A stretch of DNA of 64,000 bases from Bacteroidota bacterium (lineage in GTDB: Bacteria > Bacteroidota > Bacteroidia > Bacteroidales > Cfx3-03): positions 2,099,787-2,163,786 of the forward strand of contig JACAUB010000001.1 of NCBI GenBank assembly GCA_013390605.1, read 5' to 3'. The position numbers and the translations under genes are program-made. The notes under the pieces are model-generated. The model did not search any database. It worked only from the letters and a program-made list of their open reading frames with translations, and was not told the DNA's origin. This document shows positions 26,697 through 36,227 of this stretch, one piece after another (position 1 is the first letter of the stretch; every line of letters starts with the position of its first letter).

Positions 26697-28907
26697 ATGA
26701 AGAAGACATTTTTATTTTTATTATTAATTATTCCCTTCTTACTATTCGCGCAACAAAAAAAGACGCCTTATAGTTATGTAAATCCAATGATTGGAACTGG
26801 TGGACACGTTCATACTTTTCCAGGAGCTACCATTCCCTTTGGTATGATACAATTAAGTCCCGATACCGATTTAAAAGGATGGGACTGGTGTTCTGGATAT
26901 CATTATAGCGATAGTACGGTTTTAGGTTTTAGCCATACTCATCTCAGTGGAACAGGTTGGACAGATTTAGGCGACATTTTACTGACAGCCACTACAGGCA
27001 AAGTCAAGATGACACCTGGTATAAAAGATAAACCCGGCACCGGATATAGATCCAGATTTAGTCATAAAGATGAAGTTTGTCGTCCGGGATACTACAGCGT
27101 GCTATTAAAAGATTATCAGGTAAAAGCTGAATTAACTTGCACGGAACGCGTGGGGTTACACAAATATACTTTCCCAAAAAGCAAAGAATCGAACATCATT
27201 ATTGATCCTACCAGTAAAATATTTGGTAAGACCCTGGAGACGGTTGTCACTATAAAATCGAATGAAGTATCCGGCTATTGTCTCAGCGAAGGATGGGGTG
27301 GAAAACGTTATACCTATTTCGTTGCACAATACTCAAAGCCTTTTACTACAGCCGGTGTATTCGTAAACAATGAAATAAAATCAGGGATAACTGAAGCAAA
27401 AGGCAGCGATGCAAAAGCATGGCTTCAATTTAATACCCGACAAAATGAGTCAATCGAAGTAAAAGTGGCACTCTCACCGGTTAGTATAGAAGGTGCAAGA
27501 AAGAATCTAGTAGCCGAGGTAGCCGGAAAAAACTTTGCAACAGTCTTTGCTTCTGCAAAATCAAAGTGGGAAGCTAAATTAAACAAGATAGTGGTAGAAG
27601 GTGGTAGCGAAGATAATAAAGCCATTTTCTATACAGCTATGTATCATAATTTTATCGCTCCAAATCTCTATATGGATGTAGATAAGAACTATGTTGCTGT
27701 TGGAAAAACTTTAAAGGCCAATGGGTTTAATAATTATTCATCCTTTTCAATTTGGGATACACACCGTGCGACACATCCCCTATTCACTATTATCGAACAA
27801 AAGCTAACAGCCGATTTTGCAAATTCAATGATCAGTCGTTATACCGATGCTAAAGACCATATGCCCATCTGGGAACTATGTGGATACGATAATAAATGTA
27901 TGATAGGTTATCACACCGTTTCATTAATATGGGATGCTATTTCGAAAGGAATTCCGGGTATTGATGCAAAAAAAGCCTTTGCTGCCATGAAAGATGCATC
28001 GAATACAGAAAAAGGTACTACTGTCGAAGATAATAATGGTATAGCTGAATATATAAAATTAGGCTATGTACCCTGTAATATTGATAAATCGGTAAGTAAA
28101 ACACTGGAATATTCTTATGACGATTGGTGTATAGCACAGCTCGCAACTAAATTAAAACTAAAGACAGAGGCAGAGACATATACAAAAAGAGCAGCTTCTT
28201 ACGAGTTATTATTTAACAATGATAAAAGAGCCTTTTACCCAAAATATGCTGATGGTAGATGGCACGAAGACCTGATAATGAATGACTGGGCTTCTCTTCA
28301 GCCACATTACATATCTGGAAACTTCTGGGCTTATGAATTTTATTTACCACATGCTATTGACCGGTTAATTGCTTTAAAAGGCGGGAAGATTGCTTTTGAG
28401 AAAGATCTGGATAGACTATTTAGTACAGAACTGAAGATGCTTGGAGAACAACATGTTGATATATCAGGATTTATTGGTCAGTATGGACATGGAGATGAAC
28501 CGGGACACAATATCACGTACTTGTATAATTACACAAACTCTCCTTGGAAAAGTCAGGCTATTATAGATAAAGTAAGAAAGAGTTTCTATACAAACGCCCC
28601 AGAGGGAATGGCTAATAATGAAGATTGTGGTCAAATGTCGGCTTGGTATATCTTTTCATCACTTGGTTTTTATCCGGTTTGTCCCGGAAAGCCTGAATAC
28701 GATTTAGGAACACCCCTGTTTTCAAAGGCTACAATAAATCTGGAGAATGGCAAAAAGTTTGTAATTAAAGCAAATAACCTTTCTGAAAAGAATGTCATTG
28801 TTAAATCTAAATCACTAAATGGAAAAACTATTGATGGTTGGATTCTTAAACATTCAGATATAATGAAGGGTGGCGAGCTTGTTTTCGATATGCAAGTACC
28901 TCGGTAG
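26697..28907 (+). CDS. Secreted GH92 family exo-alpha-mannosidase
   Basis: A 736-residue calcium-dependent inverting alpha-mannosidase of family GH92, typically active on N-glycan or yeast mannan alpha-mannosides. It has a signal peptide (about 1-19). The N-terminal beta-sandwich starts with SYVNPMIGTGGHVHTFPGA and has GFSHTHLSGTG (77-87). The (alpha/alpha)6 catalytic domain has FSIWDTHRATHPL, PIWELCGYDN, HGDEPGHNITYLYNY and NNEDCGQMSAWYIFSSLGFYP, all family signatures. It acts in the periplasm or at the surface. It is monocistronic, closed by the hairpin at 28924. Linkage specificity (alpha-1,2 or others) cannot be read. Confidence 0.94.
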   Translation: MKKTFLFLLLIIPFLLFAQQKKTPYSYVNPMIGTGGHVHTFPGATIPFGMIQLSPDTDLKGWDWCSGYHYSDSTVLGFSHTHLSGTGWTDLGDILLTATTGKVKMTPGIKDKPGTGYRSRFSHKDEVCRPGYYSVLLKDYQVKAELTCTERVGLHKYTFPKSKESNIIIDPTSKIFGKTLETVVTIKSNEVSGYCLSEGWGGKRYTYFVAQYSKPFTTAGVFVNNEIKSGITEAKGSDAKAWLQFNTRQNESIEVKVALSPVSIEGARKNLVAEVAGKNFATVFASAKSKWEAKLNKIVVEGGSEDNKAIFYTAMYHNFIAPNLYMDVDKNYVAVGKTLKANGFNNYSSFSIWDTHRATHPLFTIIEQKLTADFANSMISRYTDAKDHMPIWELCGYDNKCMIGYHTVSLIWDAISKGIPGIDAKKAFAAMKDASNTEKGTTVEDNNGIAEYIKLGYVPCNIDKSVSKTLEYSYDDWCIAQLATKLKLKTEAETYTKRAASYELLFNNDKRAFYPKYADGRWHEDLIMNDWASLQPHYISGNFWAYEFYLPHAIDRLIALKGGKIAFEKDLDRLFSTELKMLGEQHVDISGFIGQYGHGDEPGHNITYLYNYTNSPWKSQAIIDKVRKSFYTNAPEGMANNEDCGQMSAWYIFSSLGFYPVCPGKPEYDLGTPLFSKATINLENGKKFVIKANNLSEKNVIVKSKSLNGKTIDGWILKHSDIMKGGELVFDMQVPR

Positions 28908-28923
28908 TCTGTAAAAAAACAAT

Positions 28924-28965
28924 AAAAAAGGGTTTAGAATAAATAATAATTCTAAACCCTTTTTT
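28924..28965 (+). terminator. Terminator after GH92
   Basis: 17-bp perfect stem AAAAAAGGGTTTAGAAT with its complement, 8-nt loop, 16 bp after the GH92 stop. Confidence 0.92.
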
Positions 28966-29135
28966 CATTAAAACGACTAGTTTTAAATCACAAATCAGTA
29001 TCAGCAAAATCAGATAAAATTTATGCTGTTTTAAATAATAACATATTAGTATTCAGGTTATTAAAATTATATTTTCTTCTTTTTCTACTGTTTAACTTAT
29101 CCTATATAATTCTATATCAGGGGCATAACTACACT

Positions 29136-29166
29136 TGAGTCCGGCGTGGGTCCAGCGTGGGTCCGG
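29136..29166. repeat. Short GC-rich tandem repeat (11-bp unit)
   Basis: Two full units GCGTGGGTCCA / GCGTGGGTCCG preceded by a partial unit (GAGTCCG), running directly into the left arm of the hairpin at 29164. Confidence 0.65.
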
Positions 29167-29220
29167 CATTCTTCCGCCATGACTCCACTAATAAGTGGGA
29201 GTCATGGCGGAAGAATGCCG
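29164..29220. repeat. Long GC-rich hairpin
   Basis: Left arm 29164-29186 and right arm 29198-29220 are perfect 23-nt inverted copies. Allowing one bulged G, the stem extends three more pairs to a 4-nt loop. There is no T-run, so it is not an ordinary terminator. It may be a REP- or MITE-like unit or an end of a mobile element. Confidence 0.8.
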
Positions 29221-29359
29221 AAAGCAAAATGAACGCATTTGCGATTAGGGGATTATTAAAACATAATTATCTTCGAATATTTGGAGAGTGATAGAGAAGT
29301 TGGTTCGCTGTTTTCAAAATTGTGCCAGAATAACTTCTGGATTGTGATCTAAAAAATAA

Positions 29360-29515
29360 CCGGCCGACAAAATAATATCCCTATACCTGCCGACCGGCAT
29401 TCATTCCCAATTAGTAGATGGACAAATTGGATCTTTAATTTCGTTTCTGGAAGAGCAAACATCCAGCTTTATAAAAAAATATTTTGATTTCCGAGATACA
29501 AAAGCACATACTTAG
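29360..29515 (+). pseudogene. Possible 3' gene remnant (51 codons, no start)
   Basis: A stop-bounded frame with protein-like composition (contains VDGQIGSLISFLEEQTSSF and ends DTKAHT) but no start codon at its 5' edge. Family not recognised. It may be the tail of a gene lost when the neighbouring IS element or hairpin arrived. It could also be chance. Confidence 0.25.
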
Positions 29516-29603
29516 TTTAATATGAGCAAATCATATTTTATTTAAGTAAAAACAAGTAGATATAGTGTTAAAAAGTACTTTTCATTCACCCAATAGAAAA
29601 GAT

Positions 29604-30440
29604 ATGGCAAAAATAAAAAACTTTTGATAATATCAAACATTATACTAAAGTTTTAAAAGAATACTAAAACTATTAATCATAACTACTGAAGCCTTAGGGA
29701 TTGATAGTGAAAACTATCTCTTTCATAAACTCAACAAAAAATATTCTGCTGATTTTCCAAATCTTATATCTCGCAGACAATATAATCAAAGACGAAAATT
29801 ACTGTTTAACCTAATAGACACCATCAGAACAAATATTGCAACAGCAATTGATGGAGGTGAGAGCTATTTCTGTGTTGATTCTAAAGCCCTTCCAGTTTGT
29901 AGGTTTTCTAGAGCCAGACGTTGTAAACTTGAGAAAGACAATTATGAACAGGCTCCTTCCTATGGTTATTGTGCAGCTCAGAAAACTAATTACTTTGGAT
30001 ATAAACTACATAGTGTCTGTGGGTTAAGTGGAGTTATTCATTCTTTCAATTTGACTAAGGCTTCTGTCCATGACATACATTATTTACAAGAAATTAAGAA
30101 TGAGCTGTTTAATTGTACACTAATTGGAGACAGGGGATATCTTAGTGCCCCTATTCAATTGGATCTTTTTGAAACAGCTCGTATTGAGTTATCTGTACCC
30201 TATCGCTCAAACCAGAAAAATTATCAACCTGTATTTAAACCTTTTGCAAGGGCTAGAAAACGTATTGAAACAGTTTTCTCTCAATTGGATGATCAATTTA
30301 TGTTGGTTAGAAATTATGCAAAACAACAAGCAGGGCTATTTGTCAGGGTGCTGGCTAAAATTAGTGTTATGACAGTCCTGCAATATTTCAATATAATCAA
30401 CAACGCGCCCATCAGTCGAGTCAAATATGCGCTAATTTAA
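29604..30440 (+). pseudogene. Decayed IS982-family transposase
   Basis: Remnant of a DDE transposase. It starts with ATG at 29604 (MAKIKNF), then needs a frame change at about 29625 (continuing DNIKHYTKVLKEY) and another near 29665. After that one frame stays open to the stop at 30440. The catalytic triad is visible: Asp in YFCVDSKALPVC, Asp in LIGDRGYLS and Glu in RKRIETVFSQL; RARRCKL and NYFGYKLHS are IS982-like. The frame from 29649 to 30051 has no ATG, GTG or TTG, so no full protein can be made. Total length (about 279 codons) is near the family size, so loss was by small indels. Confidence 0.85.
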
Positions 30441-30454
30441 TTCAACCAACGGGT
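29604..30454 (+). mobile_element. IS982-family insertion sequence remnant
   Basis: Contains the broken transposase. The right end is probably at 30454: the last bases, read on the other strand, are ACCCGTTGGTTGAATTAA, in keeping with the ACC-type ends of this family. Sequence of a histidine kinase begins directly after it. No matching left end or target duplication was found; ACCC at 29588 is a weak candidate. The left boundary given is only the transposase start. Confidence 0.65.
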
Positions 30455-31287
30455 GATTAACATGTTATTTACATCAACAATTAAAAAATCAGAATCAGAT
30501 TTTAGAAGAGAAAGTAAAAGAAAGAACATTAGAACTTGAAAAGAAAAATATAGAATTAATTATTGCAAAAGAAAAAGCTGAAGCTAGTGATAAACTGAAA
30601 ACTGCTTTTCTACAAACTATTTCGCATGAAATACGAACCCCCTTGAATGGTATTCTTGGATTTGGATCTATTCTGGCAGAACTTGAACTTTCTACTGAAG
30701 AGAAGCAAGAATATATAGATCTAATGAGGAGTTCGAGCGATCGGCTTGTCAATACGATTACCAACTATGTGGATATTGCCTTAATTGTATCAGAGAATGT
30801 AGATTTAAATTATACAGATGTTCATGTAATTGAGCTAATAAATGATTTAAAAAATGATTATTCAAAACTTTGTGAAGCAAAGAACCTTTCTTTTGAATTA
30901 CTTCTTCCAGAGAACCTGAAAGAGTTTGCTATCTATACTGACTTGGCCTTACTAAGGAAAATAATGTCTCATTTACTGGATAATGCAATTAAATTTACTA
31001 AAGAAGGCTTTATTTCAATTGGATTTTCAGTAAAACCATCTAAAATAGAATTTTTTATTAAAGACACAGGTATCGGAATCGAAAAAGAGGCTCAGGAACG
31101 AATATTTGAATATTTCATGCAAGAAAATGTATCTACGACCCGTGATTTTGAAGGAAACGAACTAGGTTTATCAATTACAAAAGGTTTTTTAAAAATACTT
31201 GGCGGAGATATCCATTTAGAATCAATAAAAGACAAAGGAACTACATTCTTCTTTTCTCTGCCAATTAGAGCAGGAGATACAAAATAG
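30455..31287 (+). pseudogene. 5'-truncated sensor histidine kinase next to IS end
   Basis: Open frame of about 276 codons that begins at the IS boundary with no proper start. A coiled coil (QILEEKVKERTLELEKKNIE) leads to HisKA with LQTISHEIRTPLNGILGF and an HATPase domain with LLDNAIKFTKEG, DTGIGIEKEA and GNELGLSITKG. The sensor half is missing and is not found on the other side of the IS. The first possible start codon in the conserved part is a TTG at 30643, after the phosphoacceptor His, so no functional kinase is expected unless translation starts on IS sequence. uvrA follows 34 bp later. Confidence 0.82.
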
Positions 31288-31291
31288 CTGG

Positions 31292-31299
31292 TATCTTTG
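31292..31299 (+). promoter_or_regulatory. Putative -7 box (TATCTTTG) of uvrA
   Basis: Exact TAnnTTTG match just after the kinase remnant stop and 22 bp before the uvrA ATG, giving uvrA its own promoter despite the damage upstream. No clear -33 TTG. Confidence 0.5.
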
Positions 31300-31321
31300 T
31301 ACGCCTAAAATAAGTCGACTT

Positions 31322-34159
31322 ATGACCACATTCAATATCGATCAACTTGATCCTAAAAAATATATTATCATAAAAGGTGCCCGAGTAAATAATCTTAAAA
31401 ACTTAAGTGTTGCCATTCCTCGAAATAAAATGGTAGTTATCACAGGTCTTTCCGGATCTGGAAAGTCAAGTCTGGCATTTGATACATTATATGCTGAAGG
31501 ACAACGTAGATATGTTGAAAGTTTAAGTTCATACGCTCGTCAATTTTTAGGAAGGATGAGCAAACCGGAGGTCGATTATATAAAAGGAATCGCCCCTGCC
31601 ATTGCTATAGAACAACGTGTTAATTCGAGAAACCCACGATCGACAGTAGGTACTTCTACCGAAATATATGAATATTTAAAGCTTTTATTCGCACGAATTG
31701 GAAAAACTTACTCCCCTATTTCGGGAGATTTAGTTATTCGTCATTCGGTGACAGATGTTGTTGACTTTATTGGCAATCTTCCTGTAAAGACAAAACTAAT
31801 GATAACATGTCCCCTGATCCCTAAACCAGAGCGGAGCATGTTGGAACAGTTAACGGTGCTGTTACAACAAGGATTTACTCGTATATATATTGACAATGAA
31901 ATAAAAAGAATAGATGAATTTTCTAGTAATCAGATAGAAGCATTAAATTCTGATAATATTGAAATCCTAATTGACAGACTTGCAACTGAAGAGGGTGATG
32001 ACATGGCCTCACGTTTGGCCGACTCCATCCAAACAGCCTTTTATGAAGGTGAAGGAAGCTGTAATGTAGTTATTTTTTCAGGTGATGAAATAATCAGAAA
32101 TACTTTTACTAATCGTTTTGAACTAGATGGAATCAGTTTTGAAGAACCTTCAGCAAATCTATTTAGTTTTAATAATCCCTTTGGAGCCTGCAAAACATGT
32201 GAGGGTTATGGAAGTGTAATAGGAATTGATGAAGATTTGGTTATTCCAAATAAAAGTCTTTCGATCTATGAAAATGCCATAGCTTGCTGGAAAGGTGAGA
32301 AACTGAGCGAATGGAAAGATCAGTTTGTGATGAATAGTCATAAATTTAATTTTCCAATACACAGGCCCTACAATGAATTAACCGAGGTTGAAAAAAGTCT
32401 GGTGTGGGAAGGAAACAATCATGTTGACGGAATTAATGCCTTCTTCAAATTTGTTGAAGAGCAGTCATATAAAATACAATATCGAGTACTAATGTCACGC
32501 TATCGTGGCAAAACAGTCTGTCCTGATTGTATGGGTACCCGCTTAAGAAAAGATGCAGGCTGGGTAAAGGTAACCAATAAGTCGATTATTGAATTAGTAT
32601 TGATGCCAGTAGAAAATCTGCTAGTATTCTTCAAAGAAATTCAATTAGATAAACACGACTTAGAAATATCAAAACGCTTACTCATCGAGATCAACAATAG
32701 ATTACAGTTTCTTTTCGATGTGGGATTAGGCTATTTAACGTTAAACCGGCTTTCAAATACGCTATCAGGCGGAGAAAGTCAACGAATAAATCTGGCTACT
32801 TCATTGGGTAGTAGTCTGGTCGGATCAATGTATATTCTTGACGAACCCAGTATTGGACTGCATTCGAGAGATACATTCAGGCTTATCAAAGTATTGAAAC
32901 AGTTAAAACAACTAGGAAATACGGTTATCATTGTTGAGCATGATGAAGATATTATAAAGGCCGCCGATCAGATTATTGATATTGGTCCAAGAGCCGGAAC
33001 ACATGGAGGTGAACTTGTCTTTCAGGGTACATTTGACGAAATTATAAATGATGAAAATTGTTTAACCGGTAGTTACCTAAATGGGAAAACAACTATTGGT
33101 GGAAACGAAATACGACGTAAGTGGAAAGATTATATTACCCTCGTTGGTGCCCGTGAAAATAATCTGAAGAATATAACAGTTAAATTTCCATTAAACTGTC
33201 TGGTTGGGATCACAGGCGTTAGTGGATCAGGCAAGACATCGTTAATAAAGACAACGTTATATACCTCGCTGAAAAAAATATTAGGAGGATATGGTGAAAA
33301 GAGTGGTAAATATGATAAACTAGAGGGTGACTATAAATTAATTCATGCTATAGAAATGATCGATCAAAATCCTATTGGTCGTTCTACTCGCTCTAATCCT
33401 GCGACTTATGTTAAAGCGTATGATGATATCAGACAGCTATTTGCAGAACAGCCCATGTCGAAAATGCGAAGTTATAAACCTGGATTCTTTTCATTTAATA
33501 TTGAAGGAGGACGCTGCGAAGAGTGCGAGGGAGAAGGTGTGGTGCAAATTGAGATGCAATTTATGGCTGACATACATTTAACATGCGACTCATGTCATGG
33601 TAAAAGATTTAAGGATGAAGTACTTGATGTAAAGTATCATGACAAAAACATAGCGGATATTCTTGACCTGACCATTGATGAGACGATTGACTTTTTTAGT
33701 TCTTCAAAAGTAAAAAATGCAACAGAGAATAGGATCATTCAAAAGTTGAAACCCTTATCTGATGTGGGATTGGGCTATCTAAAAATGGGTCAATCATCAT
33801 CAACTCTTTCCGGTGGTGAAGCACAGCGCGTTAAACTTGCTTTTTTTCTGGCCAAAGGAAACTCAGAAGAGAACACCCTGTTCATCTTTGATGAACCAAC
33901 AACCGGGTTGCATTTTCATGATATAAGACATTTACTTGCCGCTTTTAATGCCCTTATTGAAAGAGGACATAGTATTATTGTAATTGAACATAATCTAGAT
34001 GTGATTAATTCCTGTGATTGGGTGATTGATTTAGGTCCTGAAGGCGGAGAAAATGGCGGCAAGCTACTTTTTGAAGGTACTCCAGAGGCTTTAGCCAACT
34101 GTACGGAATCATATACCGGACAGTACCTAAATAAAAAGAATAACGAAACTATTAAATAG
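31322..34159 (+). CDS. uvrA: Excinuclease ABC subunit A (UvrA)
   Basis: Damage-recognition ATPase of nucleotide excision repair; 945 residues, normal length. First ATPase: Walker [10 protein letters not shown] (42-50) with [12 protein letters not shown] and [10 protein letters not shown]. Second: GVSGSGKTS with [12 protein letters not shown] and [10 protein letters not shown]. Two zinc modules are visible: CKTC/CPDC in the first half and CEEC/CDSC in the second. Bacteroidota often carry two UvrA paralogues; from this sequence alone I cannot say whether this is the only one. uvrB is not in the window. Confidence 0.96.
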   Translation: MTTFNIDQLDPKKYIIIKGARVNNLKNLSVAIPRNKMVVITGLSGSGKSSLAFDTLYAEGQRRYVESLSSYARQFLGRMSKPEVDYIKGIAPAIAIEQRVNSRNPRSTVGTSTEIYEYLKLLFARIGKTYSPISGDLVIRHSVTDVVDFIGNLPVKTKLMITCPLIPKPERSMLEQLTVLLQQGFTRIYIDNEIKRIDEFSSNQIEALNSDNIEILIDRLATEEGDDMASRLADSIQTAFYEGEGSCNVVIFSGDEIIRNTFTNRFELDGISFEEPSANLFSFNNPFGACKTCEGYGSVIGIDEDLVIPNKSLSIYENAIACWKGEKLSEWKDQFVMNSHKFNFPIHRPYNELTEVEKSLVWEGNNHVDGINAFFKFVEEQSYKIQYRVLMSRYRGKTVCPDCMGTRLRKDAGWVKVTNKSIIELVLMPVENLLVFFKEIQLDKHDLEISKRLLIEINNRLQFLFDVGLGYLTLNRLSNTLSGGESQRINLATSLGSSLVGSMYILDEPSIGLHSRDTFRLIKVLKQLKQLGNTVIIVEHDEDIIKAADQIIDIGPRAGTHGGELVFQGTFDEIINDENCLTGSYLNGKTTIGGNEIRRKWKDYITLVGARENNLKNITVKFPLNCLVGITGVSGSGKTSLIKTTLYTSLKKILGGYGEKSGKYDKLEGDYKLIHAIEMIDQNPIGRSTRSNPATYVKAYDDIRQLFAEQPMSKMRSYKPGFFSFNIEGGRCEECEGEGVVQIEMQFMADIHLTCDSCHGKRFKDEVLDVKYHDKNIADILDLTIDETIDFFSSSKVKNATENRIIQKLKPLSDVGLGYLKMGQSSSTLSGGEAQRVKLAFFLAKGNSEENTLFIFDEPTTGLHFHDIRHLLAAFNALIERGHSIIVIEHNLDVINSCDWVIDLGPEGGENGGKLLFEGTPEALANCTESYTGQYLNKKNNETIK

Positions 34160-34378
34160 ATCTTTATCTATTTAAATATTAATAATCTAACAAACCTCAC
34201 TTAATTAATTAGATAAACCAGAAGAAGGCTGAAAATAGGTTTCATCCGGACTTCTAATTCATGGAACTGACTCCATTAAAGCATACACAACATCTCAAAT
34301 CCAGAGAGAAATCTACTTAATATTTATTGCTTTAACGAGATTACTCTATTGGTTGAATTGATCAAGATATGAAGGTTT

Positions 34379-35077
34379 TTATATTGAATAAAGGATTAGA
34401 CTCAAAATAGGAATCAGTATTGCAGTCATTAATCCCGTTAGCACGATTGCGAGGCCGCTAAGCGCACCTTCTATCGCACCAATCTCAATAGCCCGCGTCA
34501 TCCCTAACCCATGCGCAGAAGCGCCCATAGCAAGCCCTTTTGCTATTTTACTTTCCACTCCCAACTTTCGTAATACATAAGGACCAATAATGCCACCAAG
34601 TACCCCCACAAGAACAACAATTACGGCTGTAAGACCAGGTAATCCTCCAAACCGTTCTGAAATACCTATTGCTATAGGCGTAGTTACAGATTTTGGGGCT
34701 AAAGACGCAATCAAAATTTTATCTGCCCCAAATAAATAGGCAATAGTTCCTACAGATAAGATGCCTGATAACGAACCTGCAAAGAGTGATACTAAAATTG
34801 ATTTATAATTCTTTTTAACATGTTCAAATTGCTCATACAAGATAAGTCCTAATGCAACAACTGCTGGGCCAAGCATGAAATCTATCATTTTACTGGACTT
34901 CTTAAAAGAAGCATAGTCAATATGCGATATAGATAAAATAAAAATTAAAAAGCCAATGCAAAGAGGAACAGGATGCAACACGGCAATTCCTGTCTTTTTG
35001 TAAATCTTTACAGCAGCTAAATATAATCCTATTACCAGTGCTAATATTACAATTTCATTACTCAATATTTCATGCAT
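34379..35077 (-). CDS. lrgB: LrgB/CidB-family membrane protein
   Basis: A 232-residue polytopic membrane protein (about seven segments) of the LrgB family. It has SLAPKSVTTPIAIGISERFGG (around 126-146) and GASAHGLGMTRA (around 185-196). The Lrg/Cid proteins were described as antiholin/holin-like modulators of murein hydrolase activity; some homologues transport pyruvate or glycolate. It follows lrgA on the same strand by 77 bp. Confidence 0.9.
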   Translation of the reverse strand: MHEILSNEIVILALVIGLYLAAVKIYKKTGIAVLHPVPLCIGFLIFILSISHIDYASFKKSSKMIDFMLGPAVVALGLILYEQFEHVKKNYKSILVSLFAGSLSGILSVGTIAYLFGADKILIASLAPKSVTTPIAIGISERFGGLPGLTAVIVVLVGVLGGIIGPYVLRKLGVESKIAKGLAMGASAHGLGMTRAIEIGAIEGALSGLAIVLTGLMTAILIPILSLILYSI

Positions 35078-35154
35078 AATATTCGTGTTACAGTATTTAT
35101 CATGTTCTGTATATTGAAAATATTAAAGATACAGAATCGTTAACACAATAAAAT

Positions 35155-35487
35155 TTAATCCTTTTCTAATTTTTGTTGCACTAATCCTACAACTGCTAAA
35201 ACAATAATAGTGCTCAAAATTGTAGAGACTAAAATGGCAGCCCAATGATCGGCTATCAGATTCCATGCTGTCATCAACCCTACTCCTGCAGGAATAAAAA
35301 ATAAAGACATGTGTTTAATTAAATAACTTGCCGGTTGTTTTATTGTTTCAGGTTTAACTATTTTGGTAATCAAAGCCAGAAAAAGAAGAACCATTCCTAT
35401 CACACTGCCTGGAATAACACCATTCATCAGAAAGCTAATTCCATTCCCCAACATCAACATTAATAATATAATAAATACACCGAGCAT
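35155..35487 (-). CDS. lrgA: LrgA/CidA-family holin-like membrane protein
   Basis: A 110-residue protein with four membrane segments and the family segment PGSVIGMVLLFLAL (about 26-39). Partner of the LrgB protein encoded just downstream. The pair is thought to form a membrane complex affecting autolysis or small carboxylate (pyruvate) traffic. No LytTR-type regulator gene, the usual neighbour in Firmicutes, is present. A -7-like box CAAAGTTA at 35515-35522 sits 27 bp before the start, back to back with that of the flavin reductase gene. Confidence 0.88.
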   Translation of the reverse strand: MLGVFIILLMLMLGNGISFLMNGVIPGSVIGMVLLFLALITKIVKPETIKQPASYLIKHMSLFFIPAGVGLMTAWNLIADHWAAILVSTILSTIIVLAVVGLVQQKLEKD

Positions 35488-35514
35488 GATATCAATGGCT
35501 TAATAAATATTTTG

Positions 35515-35578
35515 CAAAGTTAGGCAATATTTTATTGTGTAAAAAGCATGATGCAGTGTTTAACTTCTGTTAACTTTG
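35515..35578. promoter_or_regulatory. Divergent promoter region between lrgA and the flavin reductase gene
   Basis: Two -7-like boxes face away from each other: CAAAGTTA at 35515-35522 (minus strand) and TAACTTTG at 35571-35578 (plus strand, 19 bp before the ATG at 35598). Confidence 0.5.
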
Positions 35579-35597
35579 CACTATTAATAAAGCAAAA

Positions 35598-36179
35598 ATG
35601 GACAAAAAAGTTGATTGGAAACCAGGAACATTAATTTATCCACTTCCTGCCATCATGGTAAGCTGTGGCTCATCACCTGAAGAATATAATATTATAACCA
35701 TTTCGTGGACTGGAACTATATGTACAGATCCTCCAATGTGCTATATATCTGTTCGTCCAGAAAGACATTCTTATGAAATTATCAAGAAGAATATGTCGTT
35801 TATTATAAACCTTACTACTTTTGATCTTGGATTTGCTACAGACTGGTGTGGGGTAAAATCTGGGAAGAACTTTAATAAGTTTAAAGAGATGAACCTAACA
35901 CCCATAATGTCGGAAAAAGTTGTAGCTCCTTATATTGCTGAATCACCTGTCAATATTGAATGTAAGGTAGTTGAAATAAAAAAACTTGGAAGCCACGATA
36001 TGTTTATAGCAGAAGTCGTTGGTGTTAAAGTGAGCGACAAGTTTATTGAACCAAAGAGTGGAGCACTCAATCTAAAACGAACTATGCCTTTAGTTTATTT
36101 ACACGGAAAATATTTTGCGGTAGGAGAACTACTTGGAAAGTTTGGTTTTTCTGTAGAGAAAATAAAAAAGAAAAAGTAA
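35598..36179 (+). CDS. Flavin reductase-like FMN-binding split-barrel protein
   Basis: A 193-residue cytosolic protein of the flavin reductase-like (Flavoredoxin/HpaC) family. It has LPAIMVSCGSSPEEYNIITI near 16-35, WTGTICTDPPMCYISVRPERHS (36-57) and SFIINL. Flavoredoxins of anaerobes reduce or carry FMN for partner oxidoreductases. The partner is not evident; the flavodiiron protein at 46609 is only a loose possibility. It stands alone and ends in a terminator. Confidence 0.87.
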   Translation: MDKKVDWKPGTLIYPLPAIMVSCGSSPEEYNIITISWTGTICTDPPMCYISVRPERHSYEIIKKNMSFIINLTTFDLGFATDWCGVKSGKNFNKFKEMNLTPIMSEKVVAPYIAESPVNIECKVVEIKKLGSHDMFIAEVVGVKVSDKFIEPKSGALNLKRTMPLVYLHGKYFAVGELLGKFGFSVEKIKKKK

Positions 36180-36183
36180 AAAA

Positions 36184-36227
36184 GAGGGGCTATTCTTTAA
36201 TTTAGAATAGCCCCTCCCTCTTTTTTA
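36184..36227. terminator. Bidirectional terminator
   Basis: Perfect 13-bp stem GAGGGGCTATTCT with its complement and a T-rich tail, between the convergent flavin reductase and S9 peptidase genes; it runs into the peptidase stop codon region. Confidence 0.87.

Larger units (their letters stand above)
28966..29603. other. Disturbed intergenic region with GC-rich repeats
   Basis: About 640 bp between the GH92 terminator and the IS982 remnant. It contains an 11-bp tandem repeat, a long GC-rich hairpin (both listed) and a 51-codon stop-bounded frame at 29360-29515. No intact gene is visible. The island of high GC (29136-29222) stands out in AT-rich surroundings. Confidence 0.6.

Noticed and set aside
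29588..29604. ACCC as left end of the IS982 element
   Set aside because: Only four bases agree with the right end and no target duplication flanks both ends, so the left boundary was left open.
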